Shown here one piece after another: positions 60,955-64,000 of a DNA stretch of 64,000 nt (within the stretch, counting starts at the first letter, position 1; each line of letters opens with the position of its first letter). The stretch covers positions 14,270,001 to 14,334,000 of the forward strand of contig OX392534.1 in the NCBI GenBank assembly GCA_947623455.1, given 5' to 3'. A program made the position numbers and the translations under genes. The notes beneath the pieces are model-generated. The model had not been told where the DNA came from and made no database searches. It was given only the letters and a program-made list of their open reading frames with translations. The stretch comes from Mimachlamys varia. Lineage: Eukaryota > Mollusca > Bivalvia > Pectinida > Pectinidae.

Positions 60955-61080
60955 AATACCGAATGGACAACAAAACTCTATTCCAAACTTTGAATCAATT
61001 GAATATGTGCCAAAATACGAACAAAGGAATGATTTATACGGATATCGTTGGAAGAAACATCGTAAACAGATTATAGGTGA
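60955..61080 (-). mobile_element. RT-family 3' end fragment
   Basis: CAGAGAATACCGAATGGACA, ATTGAATATGTGCC and ACGAACAAAGGAATGATTTA follow the family order from the common terminus, diverged. Confidence 0.5.
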
Positions 61081-61254
61081 CTTTTATGATTTATAGATCT
61101 TCGCCAGAGCTATACAAATTTACAGCTTCTTAAATCTATAAAACAGATATATTCTTAATTCTTCTACAAAAGTGGCTACAATTGTAACGCATTCTCTAAC
61201 ACCATACATGGCAGAAAAATAATCTTCCGAATGAAGCATCTTACTAGTCTATCT

Positions 61255-61575
61255 TTAGCGTAGCGGAACAGGGATTCGAGAGATGAGAAATAATCTGTAT
61301 TTTTGTGTGATGTGAAGATGGACCTTTTCAGTATGCTTATTAGTGTGCTTGACAATGATGACTCGATTCTCATTTAAGACTTGATGTATACTAGGATGTA
61401 ACCAAGATTTACATGGCGGGTGTCGTCGATGAAGCAGAAGACAATTACTCACACCTGGTCTTATTATTTTGTACTTTTACGAGGGGCTCCGTGTAATTTT
61501 TTTCTCAAATTTTGCCTCTAATAATTTGAGTCCGGATTACGCTTTGGTATTCATTGTCCATTTTTTTTATTCCAC
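61255..61575 (+). mobile_element. RT-family 3' fragment
   Basis: Starts at GGAACAGGGATTCGAGAGATG (a protein-equivalent region seen at 53297), passes GTGTGATGTGAAGATGGAC, ATGGCGGGTGTCGTCGATG, AAGCAGAAGACAATTACTC and ends near GCTTTGGTATTCATTG with poly-T. A minus-strand frame with KRLLLHRR-type residues here, at 6983 and at 53356 is just the complement of this tail. Confidence 0.7.
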
Positions 61576-61579
61576 CCAT

Positions 61580-62635
61580 TACCCGTTAGATATGCTATAG
61601 ATTTGAAACCAACTCCTGTTTGAAGCAGCAACAACGTCAAGGCACTTTTGTGACCTTGATATGAAGAATATCATCAAGAACCAATACATGAACGTACATA
61701 ATATAAGCTACACATTGTTTCATTCAATATTGATAAATTTATTTAATTAAACAACAATAGGAATGAATAACACAATAAAATATATAACACTGAGATCAAC
61801 ATCTTTTATAACAAATATTCACGTTACTATGCCACCACTTGACCAAAAAGACTGACAATGCACTTGATCAGAACATACAAATGTAACAAAATCGACGTGA
61901 TTGTCTGATATGTGAGCAAGAGATTTTGGGAGGAATATGTTCTTGCTTTAGGTTTGATGTAATGTAATTTGGAAATTGAGTTTATCTTTTATTTGGATGT
62001 ATATCACGTTATATAACAGTTCAAAACAACACGAATTGAAGCACATTTGAAAAAAATACTTAATTACGATACCACTTTTAGTGAGTTACAATTTCTGCTG
62101 CAGATTAAGATTTTGCATGAAGCGTGCTCGACCTTAAATGTTTTAAGCTTGATAGATCACATTGACACCAATAGAAATTGTTATCTCAAGTTCGAAGGAT
62201 ATCGTTTTGTTTCCTCATAACTTCAATTGCGATAATATTCACCAACAATATTCCGTCAGGATTTCGTGTTTAATAAATTCACCAATCATATACCGATCCT
62301 CAACATCTTCACTTTCATACAAACATAGCTATTCACACCACGACATGTCAAAAATAATGAAACAACAGAACTACATTTCAATATTGTAACTGTACTTATT
62401 TTGACGCACTTTAATATTACCGGATAATCAAACAAAAATAACTCAATGCAATGATAAAATGACACAACAAAAATATTTACCATCGAAAAAACAAATGAAA
62501 ATGAAGATCACAATTAGAGCAACAATAATAAGTTAGTGGAAAGTTTTCAGAGTGAAAATCGTTTAAATAAGAAAATCGCTAAAGAACATTTTACAGTATA
62601 ACTTTCGAATTACGAAACTAATCACAATAGTCTCG
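61580..62635. other. no supported gene
   Basis: AT-rich; nothing recognised. Confidence 0.4.
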
Positions 62636-62831
62636 AAAAATGGCAGATTTTTTTTGTATTTCACGAGTGCGTAAAATATGCCATACGAGTGAAATATATT
62701 TGAAATTTATTGGGACACCATTGAATTTTCTTTTTATTACATTTTCGAAATTCCTAAAAGTCCTATTTCATTTATAAGATTTGCTGTTAAAACTGATCAG
62801 GACTGAGTGTCTAAGGCTTATATAATATATA

Positions 62832-62862
62832 CGAAACAGGTGTATGGCGCAGTTTATGTCAT
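62832..62862 (+). ncRNA. half hammerhead module
   Basis: ATACGAAACAGGTGTATGGCG retains GAAA, a stem III-like part and GTA, but lacks the CTGANGA core and stem II 5' strand. It corresponds to array 1 of copy A and cannot cleave alone. Confidence 0.65.
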
Positions 62863-63140
62863 TATTTGGCTCGACAATATCTTATTCTAAATTATAAAGG
62901 TGTTATTCTCGTGTGTGTCTTTTGTATAATCCTTAGAGATCATGCTACGTTTTGACTAATTCGATTAGCGTAACCATTTAGAATATACACAGGTACATTA
63001 TTCAATATTTGAAAATAAATAAAAGAAAATACCTATGGAATCATGGGGCTATTGCCCGTCCCTATCTGGATTCGGATTTCTTTCGGACAGTTTTGTTTCG
63101 TTGGCCGCCTCCTAGGCTTCACTGTTTAGGTCCTTGCTTA

Positions 63141-63184
63141 GCATCACTGACGAGTCCTAGAAGGACGAAACAGCTGTATGCCGC
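63141..63184 (+). ncRNA. single hammerhead ribozyme
   Basis: GCATCA, core CTGACGA, stem II GTCC/GGAC over TAGAA, GAAA and CAGCTGTA are all consensus. Stem I partner TGCCGC pairs at only 4 of 6 positions, so folding in cis may be weak. It is the single-copy counterpart of array 2 and is flanked by CTTCACTGTTTAGGTCC upstream and GCAGTATGTTTCATATTT downstream. Confidence 0.75.
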
Positions 63185-64000
63185 AGTATGTTTCATATTT
63201 TGTCGCGACTGTATCTTATTCGGTATTATAATGGTACTTCTCTCGTGTTTGTCTTTTGTGCAACCTGAGAGATCGTAGGTGGTCATTTCTATGTTGATCC
63301 TAAAGTATCAAAACAGAGATAATATCTAGTAGCTTTGAACGAGACAACTGTGGATTTTGTTTCAGTTGACTTCCTTTTATATTCGTTTCAATGTTTTTCA
63401 ATTGCCCAATTAATCTATACTTCTCAATCTTCTGTCTAATTGCGAACCTCCCACACTTTACCTAGCTCCCATCCCTTCTAGGTTTAACAAAACTATAAAG
63501 TGTAGCAGTTGAATGAGATCTTTCGTGTTATTATCTTAACCTAAGCGAATTTTTAACATTACAGCATGATGCAGTATATGGATACATCACATTTTAACTT
63601 CTCTGTAAAAGCTGTAAATCGTCCTATCGTCAGAAACGTAAATCTACAATGTACGATATTTATAGTGCATGATAGCTTTGTACTTTCATATGATTTACGG
63701 ATCATGAGTTTATAGGTATATTTTTCAATAATACTTGTCATTAGATGTTATCTTCTTGTAATGATAAGGTTCGAAAAAAAACAAATACTGACAAATAGTA
63801 ATTGATTAAAATAACTGAAATACATATGTACCTGAGGAATTAGTTAAACCCGAATGTCAGATCCATAGTTTTAAATTCTGTGTCGGGAGTGTCATCTACA
63901 ACATAGGTCTCAGATGAATAACATACAAGACAATTAATTGTTATCCTGTGGATTTTATTATCAGTTATTTAGACCTCAGCTTGAAACTTTACTTAAGACA

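Larger units (their letters stand above)
62640..64000 (+). repeat. duplicated region, copy B (single hammerhead)
   Basis: Second copy of 55383-58025, running off the window. It carries only the flank-type half hammerhead at 62832 and one full unit at 63141 where copy A has arrays of about 9 and 20. Otherwise collinear and nearly identical, including the block 63200-63960. Confidence 0.85.

Overview
This is an AT-rich, repeat-dominated stretch of a eukaryotic, almost certainly animal, genome. tRNA-headed SINEs, a LINE with an APE-type endonuclease, palindromic MITE-like elements, minisatellites and hammerhead ribozyme repeats together suggest a lophotrochozoan, most likely a bivalve mollusc; this is inference from repeat types, not from a diagnostic host gene. 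I recognise no host protein-coding gene. Nearly all open frames are chance, by-products of tandem repeats whose period is divisible by three, or decayed transposon protein. Two short open frames (5128-5424 and 50717-51230, both minus) are listed as weak candidates only.

The most interesting content is a set of self-cleaving RNA motifs. Two arrays at 55594-56024 and 56308-57205 (plus strand) are built from a 45-bp unit, and that unit is exactly one type I hammerhead ribozyme plus one nucleotide: stem I strands ACATCA/TGGTGT, core CTGACGA, stem II GTCC/GGAC, GAAA, a two-base-pair stem III with an AGCT loop, and a GTA cleavage triplet. About 30 ribozymes therefore lie head to tail with almost no spacer. 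The same motif occurs singly at 63141-63184, within a near-identical second copy of the surrounding region (62640-64000 matches 55383-58025). It also occurs on the minus strand at 12631-12674 and, decayed, at 29350-29393, 33844-33887 and 39857-39900. The minus-strand copies sit in a dispersed unit of about 365 bp that restarts partially after one unit length, the layout expected of animal retrozymes (small non-coding hammerhead retroelements).

A second family gives about 18 fragments of one reverse transcriptase element, in both orientations and concentrated at 45-62 kb. They share one 3' end and have variable 5' truncations. The longest (49815-50458, minus) retains a YIDD catalytic box, and those at 6653, 49098 and 53040 retain the following conserved domain. 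A separate damaged LINE of the Jockey/CR1/L2 group occupies 23165-26885, with endonuclease, reverse transcriptase, a C-terminal Cys/His motif and a 3' end.

Layout: 0-2 kb, RT fragment, pogo-like remnant and 46-bp minisatellite; 3-10 kb, SINE pieces, RT fragment and palindrome-headed element; 10-14 kb, palindrome element, two inverted-repeat elements, one with a hammerhead; 16-18.5 kb, a 2-kb 47-bp satellite with a 570-bp higher-order repeat, then a 21-bp array; 18.7-22.4 kb, MITEs and a SINE; 23.2-26.9 kb, the LINE; 27-35 kb, SINEs, RT fragments and a MITE; 33.8 and 39.8 kb, retrozyme-like units; 40.6-41.9 kb, a 25-bp array; 44 kb, a 39-bp array; 45-55 kb, RT fragments and palindromes; 55.4-58 kb and 62.6-64 kb, the duplicated region with hammerhead arrays.
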